DNA of 64,000 nt from Catenisphaera adipataccumulans (GTDB lineage: Bacteria > Bacillota_I > Bacilli_A > Erysipelotrichales > Erysipelotrichaceae). The translations under genes and the position numbers were made by a program. This document shows positions 52,164-60,976 of this stretch, piece after piece. How positions within the stretch are numbered: the first letter of the stretch is position 1; the number at the start of each line of letters is the position of its first letter. The notes under the pieces are model-generated. The model had not been told where the DNA came from, made no database searches, and saw only the letters and a program-made list of their open reading frames with translations. Where the stretch lies: NCBI RefSeq assembly GCF_014202755.1, contig NZ_JACHHK010000006.1:39752-103751 (forward strand). Direction: 5' to 3'.

Positions 52164-53177
52164 ATGACAGTAAAAGTTGCAATTAACGGTTTTGGCCGTA
52201 TCGGACGTTTGGCATTCCGTCAGATGTTTGGAGCAGAAGGTTATGAAGTAGTCGCAATCAACGACTTGACAAGTCCTGATATGCTGGCTTACCTGTTGAA
52301 GCATGATTCTACTCAGGGTACGTATGCTTTGGCAGACACTGTATCTGCAGGAGAAGGTTCCATTACCGTTGATGGTAAAAAAATTACAATCTACAAAGAA
52401 GCAGACGCTTCGAAACTGCCTTGGGGCGACCTGGATGTAGACGTTGTATTGGAGTGCACAGGTTTCTACACTTCGAAAGCAAAAGCACAGGCTCATATCG
52501 ATGCAGGAGCTAAGAAAGTCGTTATTTCTGCTCCGGCTGGATCTGATCTGAAGACAATCGTTTACAACGTTAACCATGAAACTTTAACAGCTGATGATAA
52601 GATCATCTCTGCCGCAAGCTGCACCACGAACTGCTTAGCTCCGATGGCAAAAGCTTTGAACGAATTAGCTCCGGTAAAATCTGGTATCATGACTACAGTT
52701 CATGCTTATACTGGTGACCAGATGATCCTGGATGGTCCGCAGCGTAAAGGCAACAAACGCCGCAGCCGTGCAGCCGCTGTCAACATCGTTCCGACTTCTT
52801 CCGGTGCTGCAAAGGCTATCGGTTTGGTTGTTCCGGAATTGAACGGTAAACTGATCGGTTCCGCTCAGCGTGTACCGTGCCCGACAGGTTCAACAACGAT
52901 CTTAGTTGCTGAAGTTGAAGGCGAAGTTACTGTTGATGACATCAACGCTAAGATGAAAGCTTCTGTTACAGAATCTTACGGATACAGCGAAGATGATATC
53001 GTATCCAGCGATGTTGTCGGAATGCGTTACGGATCTCTGTTTGATGCAACTCAGACAATGGCAGTCGCAACTGGTGACGGCAACACATTGGTACAGGTTG
53101 TATCTTGGTACGATAACGAAAACTCCTTCACGAGTCAGATGGTTCGTACGATCAAATACTTCTCTGAATTAGCATAA
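52164..53177 (+). CDS. gap: Glyceraldehyde-3-phosphate dehydrogenase (glycolytic)
   Basis: Oxidises glyceraldehyde-3-phosphate with NAD+ and phosphate. The 337-residue product starts with the Rossmann motif [16 protein letters not shown]. The catalytic Cys is in [12 protein letters not shown] and the active-site His in VHAYTGDQ; the WYDNENSF motif is near the end. ATG 52164 follows AAAGGAGG; upstream in-frame codons would overlap the promoter. Codon use appears more biased than in neighbouring genes, as expected for high expression. It stands alone, not in a gap-pgk-tpi operon. Confidence 0.98.
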   Translation: MTVKVAINGFGRIGRLAFRQMFGAEGYEVVAINDLTSPDMLAYLLKHDSTQGTYALADTVSAGEGSITVDGKKITIYKEADASKLPWGDLDVDVVLECTGFYTSKAKAQAHIDAGAKKVVISAPAGSDLKTIVYNVNHETLTADDKIISAASCTTNCLAPMAKALNELAPVKSGIMTTVHAYTGDQMILDGPQRKGNKRRSRAAAVNIVPTSSGAAKAIGLVVPELNGKLIGSAQRVPCPTGSTTILVAEVEGEVTVDDINAKMKASVTESYGYSEDDIVSSDVVGMRYGSLFDATQTMAVATGDGNTLVQVVSWYDNENSFTSQMVRTIKYFSELA

Positions 53178-53194
53178 TTTTTACAGAGGATACA

Positions 53195-53218
53195 GGATGC
53201 CTGCGGGCATCCTTTTTT
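53195..53218 (+). terminator. Rho-independent terminator after gap
   Basis: GGATGCC, loop TGCG, GGCATCC, then six T. Confidence 0.95.
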
Positions 53219-53272
53219 GTTGCAGTTTTAGTCGTTTTAGAGTATCCTTGTAGTAGTTAAAGGAGTGATTTC

Positions 53273-53443
53273 ATGGCTATCCGGGCGGTATTGTCCAACG
53301 AAGATCGAGATGAATTAACCAAAGATGTTAATGATCTGGATAAAGTCTATCTTGAAAATATGAAGAAAGACGGCATCGACCCGAGCTTGCTGGAGCAATT
53401 CCGGGATCTCTCTTTGGAACTGGATCAAAAAGAAGACAAGTAA
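53273..53443 (+). CDS. Small acidic hypothetical protein, 56 aa
   Basis: A 56-codon frame, ATG 53273, seven bases after AAAGGAG. It has its own candidate promoter (TTGCAG, 17 bases, TATCCT, just after the gap terminator) and its own strong terminator, so it looks like a real single-gene unit. The peptide is highly charged and helical (NEDRDELTKDVNDLDK near the start, a lysine at the end), with no Cys and no membrane segment. I recognise no family. Confidence 0.65.
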   Translation: MAIRAVLSNEDRDELTKDVNDLDKVYLENMKKDGIDPSLLEQFRDLSLELDQKEDK

Positions 53444-53466
53444 GCATTCGTTTGAATGCTTTTTTT
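53443..53466 (+). terminator. Rho-independent terminator after the small ORF
   Basis: AGCATTC, loop GTTT, GAATGCT, followed by T residues, starting at the stop codon and ending 14 bases before cysS. Confidence 0.9.
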
Positions 53467-53479
53467 ACAAGGAGGAACA

Positions 53480-54814
53480 ATGAAACTTTATAACAGCTAC
53501 ACCCAAAAAATCGAACCGCTGGAACCCATTGAACCTGGCAAGGTTTCCATGTATGTCTGCGGTCCTACCGTATACAACTATCCGCATGTCGGGAATGCCC
53601 GGCCGATTGCCGTGTTTGATACATTAAAAAAGGCACTGGAAGCCCAAGGGCTGAATGTGACTTACGTCAGCAATTTTACTGACGTCGACGACAAAATCAT
53701 CAATACCGCAATTGAACAACATGTGAGCGAAAAAGAAATTACAGACAAGTACATCAAAGCCTATAACCAAGTCCGGAGCGATCTGCATGCCGATCTGCCG
53801 GATGTAACACCGCGCGTCACCGAAACGATGGATCAGATCATTGCGTTTATCCAGGAACTGATCGATGCGGGAGCTGCGTATCGAGTGGACGGTGATGTCT
53901 ATTTCCGTGTGGATGCCGATCCGAAATACGGAGAATTATCTCATCAGCGCATCGAAGATCTGATGGTCGGTGCCCGCATCGATGAAAACGACAAAAAGGA
54001 AAACCCGCTGGACTTTACCTTATGGAAAGCCACCGATCAAGGGATCCAGTGGGATACGCCGTGGTCTAAAGGAAGACCGGGATGGCACACGGAATGCGTG
54101 GTCATGATCCAGAATGTCTTTCAGAAAAATCTGATCGATATTCACGGCGGCGGTCTGGATCTGAAATTCCCGCATCATGAGAATGAGATCGCGCAGTGTG
54201 AAGCGCTGCATCATACCCGTTTGGCCAATTTATGGGTCCACAACGGCATGATCAATATCGACGGCACGAAAATGTCGAAATCTTTGGGCAATGTCTGGTG
54301 GGCCAACGATCTGATCAAAAAATTCGGCGGCAATGAGATCCGCTGGATCCTGATCAGCACGCATTACCGTGCACCGCTGAACTTATCCGAAGAAACCTTT
54401 ACCGCAGCCGAAAAAGAACTGAAACGCATTCAGACGGTCCTTCGTCAGGCAGATGTCAAACTGCAGCTGGCCGATGCACCAGTCGATGATGCTATTGATG
54501 AAGAAGTCTTTGCGCCGTTCATGGAGGCCTTGAACGACGATTTGAATACACCGAATGCGATTGCTGTGGTGTTCGATACAGTTAAGAAACTGAACCAGGC
54601 ACTGCGTGTGCGTGAAATTGATACAAACAAAGTCAACGCATTGAAAAATACGTTAAATAAGATGCTGTATATCCTGGGCATTGAATTTGAACCGGTCCAG
54701 CTGACCGAAGCGGACAAAAAGCTTTATCAGCAGTGGCGGGCTTGCGTCAAGGCGAAAGACTTTGAAAAAGCGGATCAATACCGTGCACAGCTGCAGGAAA
54801 AGGGCATTCTATAA
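53480..54814 (+). CDS. cysS: Cysteinyl-tRNA synthetase
   Basis: Charges tRNA-Cys. The 444-residue class I synthetase has the HIGH-type motif in PTVYNYPHVGNAR, the zinc-site region (MYVCGPTVY, TECVVM and FPHHENEIAQCE) and TKMSKSLGN. It is slightly shorter than the roughly 465-residue Bacillus enzyme. ATG 53480 follows AAGGAGG. No T-box leader is visible. It overlaps mrnC by one base (TAATG), the conserved Firmicute order. Confidence 0.97.
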   Translation: MKLYNSYTQKIEPLEPIEPGKVSMYVCGPTVYNYPHVGNARPIAVFDTLKKALEAQGLNVTYVSNFTDVDDKIINTAIEQHVSEKEITDKYIKAYNQVRSDLHADLPDVTPRVTETMDQIIAFIQELIDAGAAYRVDGDVYFRVDADPKYGELSHQRIEDLMVGARIDENDKKENPLDFTLWKATDQGIQWDTPWSKGRPGWHTECVVMIQNVFQKNLIDIHGGGLDLKFPHHENEIAQCEALHHTRLANLWVHNGMINIDGTKMSKSLGNVWWANDLIKKFGGNEIRWILISTHYRAPLNLSEETFTAAEKELKRIQTVLRQADVKLQLADAPVDDAIDEEVFAPFMEALNDDLNTPNAIAVVFDTVKKLNQALRVREIDTNKVNALKNTLNKMLYILGIEFEPVQLTEADKKLYQQWRACVKAKDFEKADQYRAQLQEKGIL

Positions 54815-55200
54815 TGGAGATCGTCACCGAAAATGCCACCAGTCTGGCATGGATCGGCGATGCGGTCATGACGCTGCGTATTCGGGAAGAACTGCTGAAA
54901 GAAGGCTATCGAAAAGCAGATGTTCTGCAGAAGAAGAGTGCGCGGATCTGCAGCGCCAAAGGACAGGCCCATCTGCTCGATCAGCTGATGGCGGAGAATT
55001 TCTTCAATGAAGATGAACAAACGATCCTGGCCAGGGGCCGCAACGCGACAATTCATTCAAAAGCCAAAAATGCAGATGTCGGGACGTATTTAAAAGCGAC
55101 TGCGCTGGAATCTGTACTTGGATACTTATATCTGTATCATCATGAAAAGCGCCTCCAGGAATGTCTGGATAAGCTGGCAGCAGCGGGGAAGGAACTATGA
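54814..55200 (+). CDS. mrnC: Mini-ribonuclease III
   Basis: A 128-residue RNase III catalytic domain without the double-stranded-RNA-binding domain, acting in 23S rRNA 3' maturation in Bacillus. The family pattern is AWIGDAVMTLRIREELL near the start, with the Asp of the RNase III signature, and ATALESVLGYLYLY with the C-terminal Glu. The start overlaps the cysS stop, and the stop overlaps rlmB by four bases. Confidence 0.95.
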   Translation: MEIVTENATSLAWIGDAVMTLRIREELLKEGYRKADVLQKKSARICSAKGQAHLLDQLMAENFFNEDEQTILARGRNATIHSKAKNADVGTYLKATALESVLGYLYLYHHEKRLQECLDKLAAAGKEL

Positions 55201-55910
55201 AAGTCTACGGAAAAAACGTCTGGAAACATCTGAAACAGGATCCGGATCGGATCAAACGAATTTATCTCCAAGATTCCCTGAAAGACAAACGCATTCTGAA
55301 TGAAGTCAAAAAAGGACAATTCAGCTGCCGGATCGTCAGCCGCAGCGAACTGGACCGCATGACCAATCATGCCAACCATCAGGGGATCGTCTGTGAAGTC
55401 AAAGACATCCAGACGTACAGTCCGGATCAGCTGCTGCAGAAAGCCAAGGCCCCAGGTCTTTTGGTTGCGTTGGACGGCGTGCAGGATCCGCATAATGTCG
55501 GCGCTGTTCTGAGAACCTGTGACTGCACCGGCGCGGACGGTCTGATCTTGACCAAGCACAACAGTGCCGGCCTGACACCGACGGTCATTAAGACCAGTAC
55601 CGGCGCAGCATATTCCGTTCCTGTGAGTATTGTCACGAATTTATCGCAGACACTCAAAGAACTCAAGAAAGCAGGATACTGGATCGTCGGCACGGACATG
55701 GAGCAGGCACGCGATTATCGTGAAGGCATTTATGATGTACCTTTGGTACTGGTGATCGGTTCAGAAGGCAAAGGAATTTCACCGTTGGTCAAAAAGCAGT
55801 GTGACTATATGGTCAAGTTACCGATGGCAGGTTCGATCCAGTCACTGAATGCGAGCGTTGCCTGCGGTGTGGTGTTGTACGAAATTTATTCAAAACGAAA
55901 TCCTGTATAA
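55197..55910 (+). CDS. rlmB: 23S rRNA 2'-O-methyltransferase (RlmB/TrmH type)
   Basis: A 237-residue SPOUT methyltransferase. The N-terminal substrate-binding domain is followed by the trefoil-knot core: VALDGVQDPHNVGAVLRTCD (motif 1), VLVIGSEGKGISPLVKKQCD (motif 2) and PMAGSIQSLNASVACGVVLYE (motif 3). It uses S-adenosylmethionine to methylate a ribose in large-subunit rRNA. The Bacillus neighbour yacP is missing between this gene and the sigma-like gene. Confidence 0.94.
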   Translation: MKVYGKNVWKHLKQDPDRIKRIYLQDSLKDKRILNEVKKGQFSCRIVSRSELDRMTNHANHQGIVCEVKDIQTYSPDQLLQKAKAPGLLVALDGVQDPHNVGAVLRTCDCTGADGLILTKHNSAGLTPTVIKTSTGAAYSVPVSIVTNLSQTLKELKKAGYWIVGTDMEQARDYREGIYDVPLVLVIGSEGKGISPLVKKQCDYMVKLPMAGSIQSLNASVACGVVLYEIYSKRNPV

Positions 55911-55917
55911 CTTTTTC

Positions 55918-55931
55918 GCTCCGGAAGGAGC
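55918..55931 (+). promoter_or_regulatory. Hairpin enclosing the Shine-Dalgarno of the sigma-like gene
   Basis: GCTCC, loop GGAA (a GNRA tetraloop), GGAGC. The ribosome site AAGGAG (55925-55930) lies in the loop and 3' arm, three bases before the ATG at 55935. This could mask translation initiation. Confidence 0.5.
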
Positions 55932-55934
55932 AAC

Positions 55935-56531
55935 ATGAAAACCAATTATTACGAATGGATCTATCTCTTCTTTCAAAAAGATCCTGAAGCGCTGCCGAAT
56001 TTAATGGCTTATTTCCGACCTTTGACAATGACCGTGATCCGCAATCGACTGAACGTCTATTATCAGGAATCAGAGTTGGCAGATTTTCTGGATCTTTCCG
56101 GACAGGTGATGGTCGACTGCCTGTATCGATGCCGCACGGATCGTATTACTCGATTTGATACGTATTATTCTCACTGTCTGAATAACCGTGTGATCGATGC
56201 TTCGAAACATAATGTGTCCCACAGTCTTGAAGCGCATTATCCAACGGTTCATTTGGATGCCTTTGTCCGTGAGGATATCGCGCATTATGTGTCAGAAACG
56301 ATCCCAAACCGCAGAATGAACGTCCACGATGATGTCATGGTCGGGATCCGCAAGCTGGAAATCGAAAAATCGATGAAGTTATATTTCACTGATTATGAAA
56401 TTTCGATCTTAAAGCTGAAACAAATCGGTTACACGAATGCGGAAATTGCCGAAGCGCGGAATATTTCGGTCCGCAAGGTGCGTTATATCTTGCTGAAGAT
56501 CAAAAAATGGTTCCTGCACATTGACATATAA
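55935..56531 (+). CDS. Divergent sigma-70-like protein at the sigH locus
   Basis: A 198-residue protein with the layout of a short sigma factor. Region 2-like sequence lies at about 22-95 (LMAYFRPLTMTVIRNRL, then FDTYYSHCLNNRVIDASK). A C-terminal helix-turn-helix resembling region 4 is at about 150-195 (LKLKQIGYTNAEIAEARNIS, then VRKVRYILLKIKKW). In Bacillus this exact slot, between rlmB/yacP and rpmG-secE-nusG, holds sigH. Identity to SigH is too low to name it. It may be a competence- or stress-type alternative sigma in a non-sporulating lineage (inference). Confidence 0.72.
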   Translation: MKTNYYEWIYLFFQKDPEALPNLMAYFRPLTMTVIRNRLNVYYQESELADFLDLSGQVMVDCLYRCRTDRITRFDTYYSHCLNNRVIDASKHNVSHSLEAHYPTVHLDAFVREDIAHYVSETIPNRRMNVHDDVMVGIRKLEIEKSMKLYFTDYEISILKLKQIGYTNAEIAEARNISVRKVRYILLKIKKWFLHIDI

Positions 56532-56573
56532 ATGAAAAGATGATAATTTTTATGAGTTAAGGAGCGTGATGGT

Positions 56574-56723
56574 ATGGCGGAAAAAATTACCTTGGTCTGT
56601 ACAGAATGTCTGTCCAGAAACTATACGACCACGAAAAATAAAAAGACCCAGCCAAAGCGTCTGGAAATAAAAAAATACTGTCCGAAGTGCGGACGTCATA
56701 CGTTACATAAAGAAACCAAATAG
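56574..56723 (+). CDS. rpmG: Ribosomal protein bL33
   Basis: A 49-residue large-subunit protein. The zinc-ribbon form is seen from C9/C12 and C36/C39 (VCTECLSRN and YCPKCGRHT), the zinc-dependent paralogue type. ATG 56574 follows AAGGAG. It precedes secE and nusG as in Bacillus. Confidence 0.95.
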   Translation: MAEKITLVCTECLSRNYTTTKNKKTQPKRLEIKKYCPKCGRHTLHKETK

Positions 56724-56735
56724 GAGAGGATCGAA

Positions 56736-57155
56736 ATGGCAAGCAGAGAAGAGAAGAAACAACAAAAAAAGTTAGATAAAGAAGCAAAAGCCAGAGCCAA
56801 AGCCGAAGAAAAAGAAGCCAAGGCCAAAGAAAAGGCAGAAAATAAAGCCGCTTTAGCACAATTAAAAGCGGACAATAAAGCATTTAAAGCACATCTGAAG
56901 ACGCTTCCGCGAAAAGAACGCAAGGCCGCAAAGCGGGAACATGAAGATGAATATTTAAAAGCAGAAGATAAACTGACCAAGCGGGTTTATCAGATCCGTC
57001 AGGTCCGCGGTGAACTGCGCCGTGTGCAGTGGCCGTCTTTTGGGCAGCTGATGAAATCCAGTTCTTTGGTCATCGTGTTTACCATTTTATTTGGTTTGTA
57101 TTTCTTTCTGTGCGAACTGCTCGCCAATGGTATGCTGAAAGCGATCCTCGGATAA
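56736..57155 (+). CDS. secE: Preprotein translocase subunit SecE with long charged N-terminal extension
   Basis: SecE clamps SecY in the protein-conducting channel. The conserved part is residues about 85-139: the amphipathic RQVRGELRRVQWPSFGQLMK and one membrane helix. Firmicute SecE is usually near 60 residues; here about 75 extra residues of Lys, Glu and Ala form a probable coiled coil. The extension may bind ribosomes, SecA or RNA (inference). GGAGAGGA precedes the ATG; nusG follows 12 bases later. Confidence 0.93.
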   Translation: MASREEKKQQKKLDKEAKARAKAEEKEAKAKEKAENKAALAQLKADNKAFKAHLKTLPRKERKAAKREHEDEYLKAEDKLTKRVYQIRQVRGELRRVQWPSFGQLMKSSSLVIVFTILFGLYFFLCELLANGMLKAILG

Positions 57156-57167
57156 GGAGTGAAGAGA

Positions 57168-57725
57168 ATGGCAGAAAATCCGGAATTAAAAAAAGAATGG
57201 TACGTTGTTAATACATATGCCGGCCAGGAACACCGTGTGAAAGAAAACCTGGAACGTCGTATTACGACGATGGGACTGGAAGACAATCTTTTCAAGATCA
57301 TCGTGGCAGAAGAAAAGGAAGTTGAGATCAAGAACGGCAAACCGGTCGAAAAGACGCACAATCTGTTCTCCGGTTATTTACTGGTACAGATGGTCATGAC
57401 CGATGAAGCATGGTATGCCGTACGAAATACACCAGGTGTTACGGGATTCATCGGATCCAGCGGTAAGGGAGCGAAGCCGTTCCCGGTGCCGCAGGAAGAA
57501 ATCGACAGTGTCCTGCGCCGTCTGGGCAGCACCGATGTGGAGATCGCCGTAGATTTCAAAGTCGGCGATACGGTAAAAGTCCTGAAAGGTGCTTTCGAAG
57601 GAACGGAAGGCACCGTTGAAAGCATGGATGACGAGAAAAAAGTCGCAACCGTGCTGCTGATCTTATTCGGCCGGGAAACCCCGACAGAAATTCCGTACCT
57701 GGATCTGAAAAAGGTCGAAGAATAG
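57168..57725 (+). CDS. nusG: Transcription termination/antitermination factor NusG
   Basis: Binds RNA polymerase and couples it to ribosomes or termination factors. The 185-residue product has the NGN domain (KKEWYVVNTYAGQEHRVKEN, GYLLVQM, TPGVTGFIG) and the KOW domain (GDTVKVLKGAFEGTEGTVES). ATG 57168 is placed after AAGGAGTG; a GTG nine bases upstream lies in that site. Ribosomal protein genes rplK/rplA, which often follow, are absent here; secG follows instead. Confidence 0.97.
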   Translation: MAENPELKKEWYVVNTYAGQEHRVKENLERRITTMGLEDNLFKIIVAEEKEVEIKNGKPVEKTHNLFSGYLLVQMVMTDEAWYAVRNTPGVTGFIGSSGKGAKPFPVPQEEIDSVLRRLGSTDVEIAVDFKVGDTVKVLKGAFEGTEGTVESMDDEKKVATVLLILFGRETPTEIPYLDLKKVEE

Positions 57726-57740
57726 AAAAGGGTGAATGAT

Positions 57741-57971
57741 ATGGAAAACACATTGAATATCATTTTAATGATCTTGGCAGGTGTGATCATCATACTGACA
57801 TTGCTGCAGGGCGGAAAGTCCGATGGTCTTTCGGCTGCTTTCACCGGCAGCGGTGACTTGAACCTGTTTGCTGTGCAGAAAGAAAGAGGCCCGGAAAAAG
57901 TCATCAGCCGTCTGACGCTGATCTGCGGCATTGCTTTTTTTGCCATTATCATTTATTTATTGAAAATCTAG
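57741..57971 (+). CDS. secG: Preprotein translocase subunit SecG
   Basis: The small accessory subunit of SecYEG. The 76-residue product has two membrane helices (about 4-24 and 55-73) joined by the conserved loop LLQGGKSDGLSAAFTGS. ATG 57741 follows AAAAGGGTGA. It lies between nusG and rnr, and secG-rnr linkage is common in Firmicutes. A short terminator hairpin begins at the stop codon. Confidence 0.95.
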   Translation: MENTLNIILMILAGVIIILTLLQGGKSDGLSAAFTGSGDLNLFAVQKERGPEKVISRLTLICGIAFFAIIIYLLKI

Positions 57972-57989
57972 GCCATCCGGCCTTTTTTT
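57970..57989 (+). terminator. Short terminator between secG and rnr
   Basis: AGGCC, loop ATCC, GGCCT followed by T residues. The stem is short, so read-through into rnr is likely. Confidence 0.7.
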
Positions 57990-58010
57990 CTGCGGAAGGA
58001 AGGGAAAGAC

Positions 58011-60062
58011 ATGGAAGATAAAATACTGGCGCTGTTTGACCGCCAGGACAGCTGGACACTGCGGTCGATGGAAAAAGCGCTGCATTTAAAAGAAGGCAGA
58101 GAATTCACCAAATTCATTCAAACATTAAATGATCTGGAAGAACGCCGCATTTTATACAATGATCACCATGCGTATTATTTGATCACGCAAGAGGAATATT
58201 TTGTCGGCCGGGTCAAAGATATTTCCCGCTGGGAATTCGCCGTGACTTCAGCCGACGGAAAAATATATGTAAAAAAGAAATTTGGCAAAAATGCGTTCGA
58301 TCGGGATGTCGTCCTGGTGCATGTGACACCGGAGAAGAATGAGATCGTCAAGATCTATGAACACGAGATCCAAATGATCTCCGGGGTGTTCAAGCGGACA
58401 AAAAAAGGCATGATTTTTTTCAGCGACATCGATTTTCATCGGCCGATCAAAATTACGAATCTGAAAGATTTAAAACCGCGGCCGAAAGATAAAGCCGTAC
58501 TGGCCATTGAAGCATATACCAATCCGCTTCAGGCTAAATTGGTCAAATTGATTCCCGATGACGGGAAAGCCGGAAACGATATCACGACCATGCTTTATAC
58601 ACAGAAAGTGCGGATGGAATTTAATGACAAAGTCAGAGCAGAAGTCGAAAAATTGCCAACAGAAGTTAAACCAGATGATCGGATCGGACGGACCGACTTC
58701 CGAGATTTGTACACGGTGACGATCGATGGGGATGATGCGAAAGATTTCGATGATGCGATATCGATCGAGAAAAATGAACAAGGGTATGTGCTCTATGTTC
58801 ACATTGCCGATGTCAGTCATTATGTCAAAGAAGGCAGCGCCATCGATCAGGAAGCCTATCTGCGTTCCACCAGTATCTATGTATGCGACCGCGTGATCCC
58901 GATGCTGCCGTTTGAATTAAGCAACGGCATCTGCTCGCTGAATCCGCATGTTGATCGCTGTACACAGACTTGCAAGATGCAGATGGATCAAAACGGACGG
59001 TGCATTGCTTATGAAATTATGCCCTCCGTCATTCACTCGGATCATCGCTGTACGTATCGGAAAGTCAATGCCGTTATGGCTGGTGATCCCGATGCGCAGG
59101 AAGAGTATGCCGATGTGCTGCCGTTGATCGAAAATCTGAAAGAACTGACGTTAAAAATGAAGGAACGGGCCAAGGAGCGCGGTACGATCGATTTTGAAAC
59201 CAAAGAAGCTGTCATTCAGCTGAACCAAAAAGGATTTCCAGTTGATATCTATGAAAAGAAACGTGGCTTTGCGGAAGAGATGATCGAACAATGTATGATC
59301 CAGGCCAATGTCTGTGTTGCTAACTTCCTGCATCAGAATCATCTGCCTTGTATGTATCGTGTGCACGAGACACCGGACCCGGAAAAGGCCGCGACCATCT
59401 GTACTGTCGCAAGGGTCATGAATCAATCCTGCGATCTGTATCCGGACGAAGTCAGTGCCAAGGATATTCAGCAGTTCCTTTTATCCATCGAAGATCCGCA
59501 TGCGAAGGATGTTTTATCGCTTGTTGCTTTGCGGGCCATGCAGAAAGCAAGATATGATGCAAAGTGCCTGGGCCATTTTGGACTGGCATTGGAAGAATAC
59601 TGTCACTTTACTTCACCGATCCGCCGGTATTCGGATCTGGTGGTGCACCGGATGCTGAGGAAATATCATTTTGAACATGCCGACCGCATTGGTGTGCACA
59701 AAGATGAAGCGAAGATCGTGAAACAAAGTTACTATGTTTCGCTCAAAGAAAAAGACGCCATTCATGCCGAACGAAGCGTCGATGATTATAAGAAAGCCGA
59801 ATATATGTCGAAACGGATCGGGAAAAAATTCAAAGGCACCATCGTCGGTGTCATGAATTTTGGCTTCTTTGTCGAATTGGATAATACAGTCGAGGGCCTG
59901 GTGCCGCTGCACAGTCTGGTCGACCATTATGACTATGACGAAGCACGAATGTGCCTGATCGGACAGAACAGTCACCGATTGTTTGCGCTGGGGCAGGAAG
60001 TTGATGTATTGTGCTATGCGGTCAACTTGTCCAAAGGACAAGTTGAGTTCGCATTGTGCTAG
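58011..60062 (+). CDS. rnr: Ribonuclease R
   Basis: A 3'-to-5' exoribonuclease that degrades structured RNA. The 683-residue product has an N-terminal winged-helix-like region, cold-shock domains, the RNB catalytic core with TIDGDDAKDFDDAISI (metal aspartates), and a C-terminal S1 domain (KKFKGTIVGVMNFGFFVELD). It lacks the Lys-rich tail of longer homologues. GGAAGGGAAA precedes the ATG. smpB and ssrA, often next to rnr, are not present. Its stop overlaps the convergent Cof gene by four bases. Confidence 0.96.
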   Translation: MEDKILALFDRQDSWTLRSMEKALHLKEGREFTKFIQTLNDLEERRILYNDHHAYYLITQEEYFVGRVKDISRWEFAVTSADGKIYVKKKFGKNAFDRDVVLVHVTPEKNEIVKIYEHEIQMISGVFKRTKKGMIFFSDIDFHRPIKITNLKDLKPRPKDKAVLAIEAYTNPLQAKLVKLIPDDGKAGNDITTMLYTQKVRMEFNDKVRAEVEKLPTEVKPDDRIGRTDFRDLYTVTIDGDDAKDFDDAISIEKNEQGYVLYVHIADVSHYVKEGSAIDQEAYLRSTSIYVCDRVIPMLPFELSNGICSLNPHVDRCTQTCKMQMDQNGRCIAYEIMPSVIHSDHRCTYRKVNAVMAGDPDAQEEYADVLPLIENLKELTLKMKERAKERGTIDFETKEAVIQLNQKGFPVDIYEKKRGFAEEMIEQCMIQANVCVANFLHQNHLPCMYRVHETPDPEKAATICTVARVMNQSCDLYPDEVSAKDIQQFLLSIEDPHAKDVLSLVALRAMQKARYDAKCLGHFGLALEEYCHFTSPIRRYSDLVVHRMLRKYHFEHADRIGVHKDEAKIVKQSYYVSLKEKDAIHAERSVDDYKKAEYMSKRIGKKFKGTIVGVMNFGFFVELDNTVEGLVPLHSLVDHYDYDEARMCLIGQNSHRLFALGQEVDVLCYAVNLSKGQVEFALC

Positions 60063-60829
60063 ATCAATTGAAATTTTTTCAAGGCGGTATAAACACCGTC
60101 TTTTTTTACATCATCGGTAATGTAGTCCGCGCAGGCTTTGGTGGAATCAAACGCGTTGCCCATCGCGATCCCGATGCCGGCATATTCAAGCATATCGACG
60201 TCGTTGCCGCCGTCGCCGAATGCCATGCATTCATCCTGACGGATCCCGTAATAATGCAGGATATGACGCATGCCGATGCTTTTGCCAGAATTTTTATTGA
60301 TGATATCCGTTGCCCGGTCCCACCAGCGCGCCGCTTTCAGCGTAGGGCAGCCTTTCAGCAGCTGCGGATCGTGCTCAGCCGTGCCGGGGACCATCATCTG
60401 ATAAATACCTTCATGGAATAGTGCTTCATAGTCGTCGACAACTTTCATTTTTTGACCGGCGATCCAAAAGTACTCATCCAGGTCTTTATCAAAGAAGTTG
60501 CAGCCCATCCGATTCATGGATGCCAGCTGGACCGGTTTGTTCAGGGCTTTGGCGTTGTCGATCACTCGACAGATGTCGCGCGGATCCAAAGGCTGAGAAA
60601 ATACGGTTTCTTTGCGGTTGAAACAATATTGACCGTTGAAGCACATCGCTCCGTCAAATTCGATTTCCGGAAATTTCGGTACGACATAGGGCGGCCGGCC
60701 GGTTGCCAAAAACAGCAGGATCCCTTTTTCGTGCAGTTTCTGCAGGGCCCGCACCACCGGGGGATGAATTTTACGCTCTGCTAAAGGCAGGAGCGTGCCG
60801 TCAATATCGAAAAAAATAATCTTGATCAT
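60059..60829 (-). CDS. Cof-type HAD-family sugar/flavin phosphatase
   Basis: A 256-residue HAD hydrolase of the Cof subfamily. Motif I is FFDIDGTLLP, motif II FLATGR, the motif III lysine lies near KNSGKSIG, and motif IV is AFGDGGNDVDMLEYAG; the large cap is between residues about 85 and 185. Such enzymes dephosphorylate sugar phosphates or cofactors with broad range. ATG 60829 follows GGGAGGA; an upstream ATG overlaps that site. Its 3' end contains the terminator of rnr on the other strand. Confidence 0.92.
   Translation of the reverse strand: MIKIIFFDIDGTLLPLAERKIHPPVVRALQKLHEKGILLFLATGRPPYVVPKFPEIEFDGAMCFNGQYCFNRKETVFSQPLDPRDICRVIDNAKALNKPVQLASMNRMGCNFFDKDLDEYFWIAGQKMKVVDDYEALFHEGIYQMMVPGTAEHDPQLLKGCPTLKAARWWDRATDIINKNSGKSIGMRHILHYYGIRQDECMAFGDGGNDVDMLEYAGIGIAMGNAFDSTKACADYITDDVKKDGVYTALKKFQLI
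60083..60107 (+). terminator. Terminator of rnr, inside the Cof gene 3' end
   Basis: GGCGGT, loop ATAAAC, ACCGTC (one G-T pair), then seven T. On the minus strand these bases encode the last residues of the Cof phosphatase. Confidence 0.82.
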
Positions 60830-60919
60830 ACAGTCCTCCCTCATTTGATTATAAAAAAACAGGAATCTTTTGTCTAGTTGGTTAAAACTGTAATAAATTT
60901 GTCCTAATTGGTACTTGAT

Positions 60920-60947
60920 TTGATTGTTTTAGGGGATTCGTTATAAT
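60920..60947 (+). promoter_or_regulatory. Promoter upstream of the leader peptide and ankyrin gene
   Basis: TTGATT (60920-60925), 16 bases, TATAAT (60942-60947). Transcription would begin near 60954, just ahead of the leader ORF ribosome site. Confidence 0.75.
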
Positions 60948-60976
60948 GGACTTAGTTAAATAAAGGAGTGGTTAAA

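Noticed and set aside
53444..53479. T-box leader for cysS
   Set aside because: Only 14 bases separate the previous terminator from cysS, too little for a T-box, and no T-box sequence is seen.
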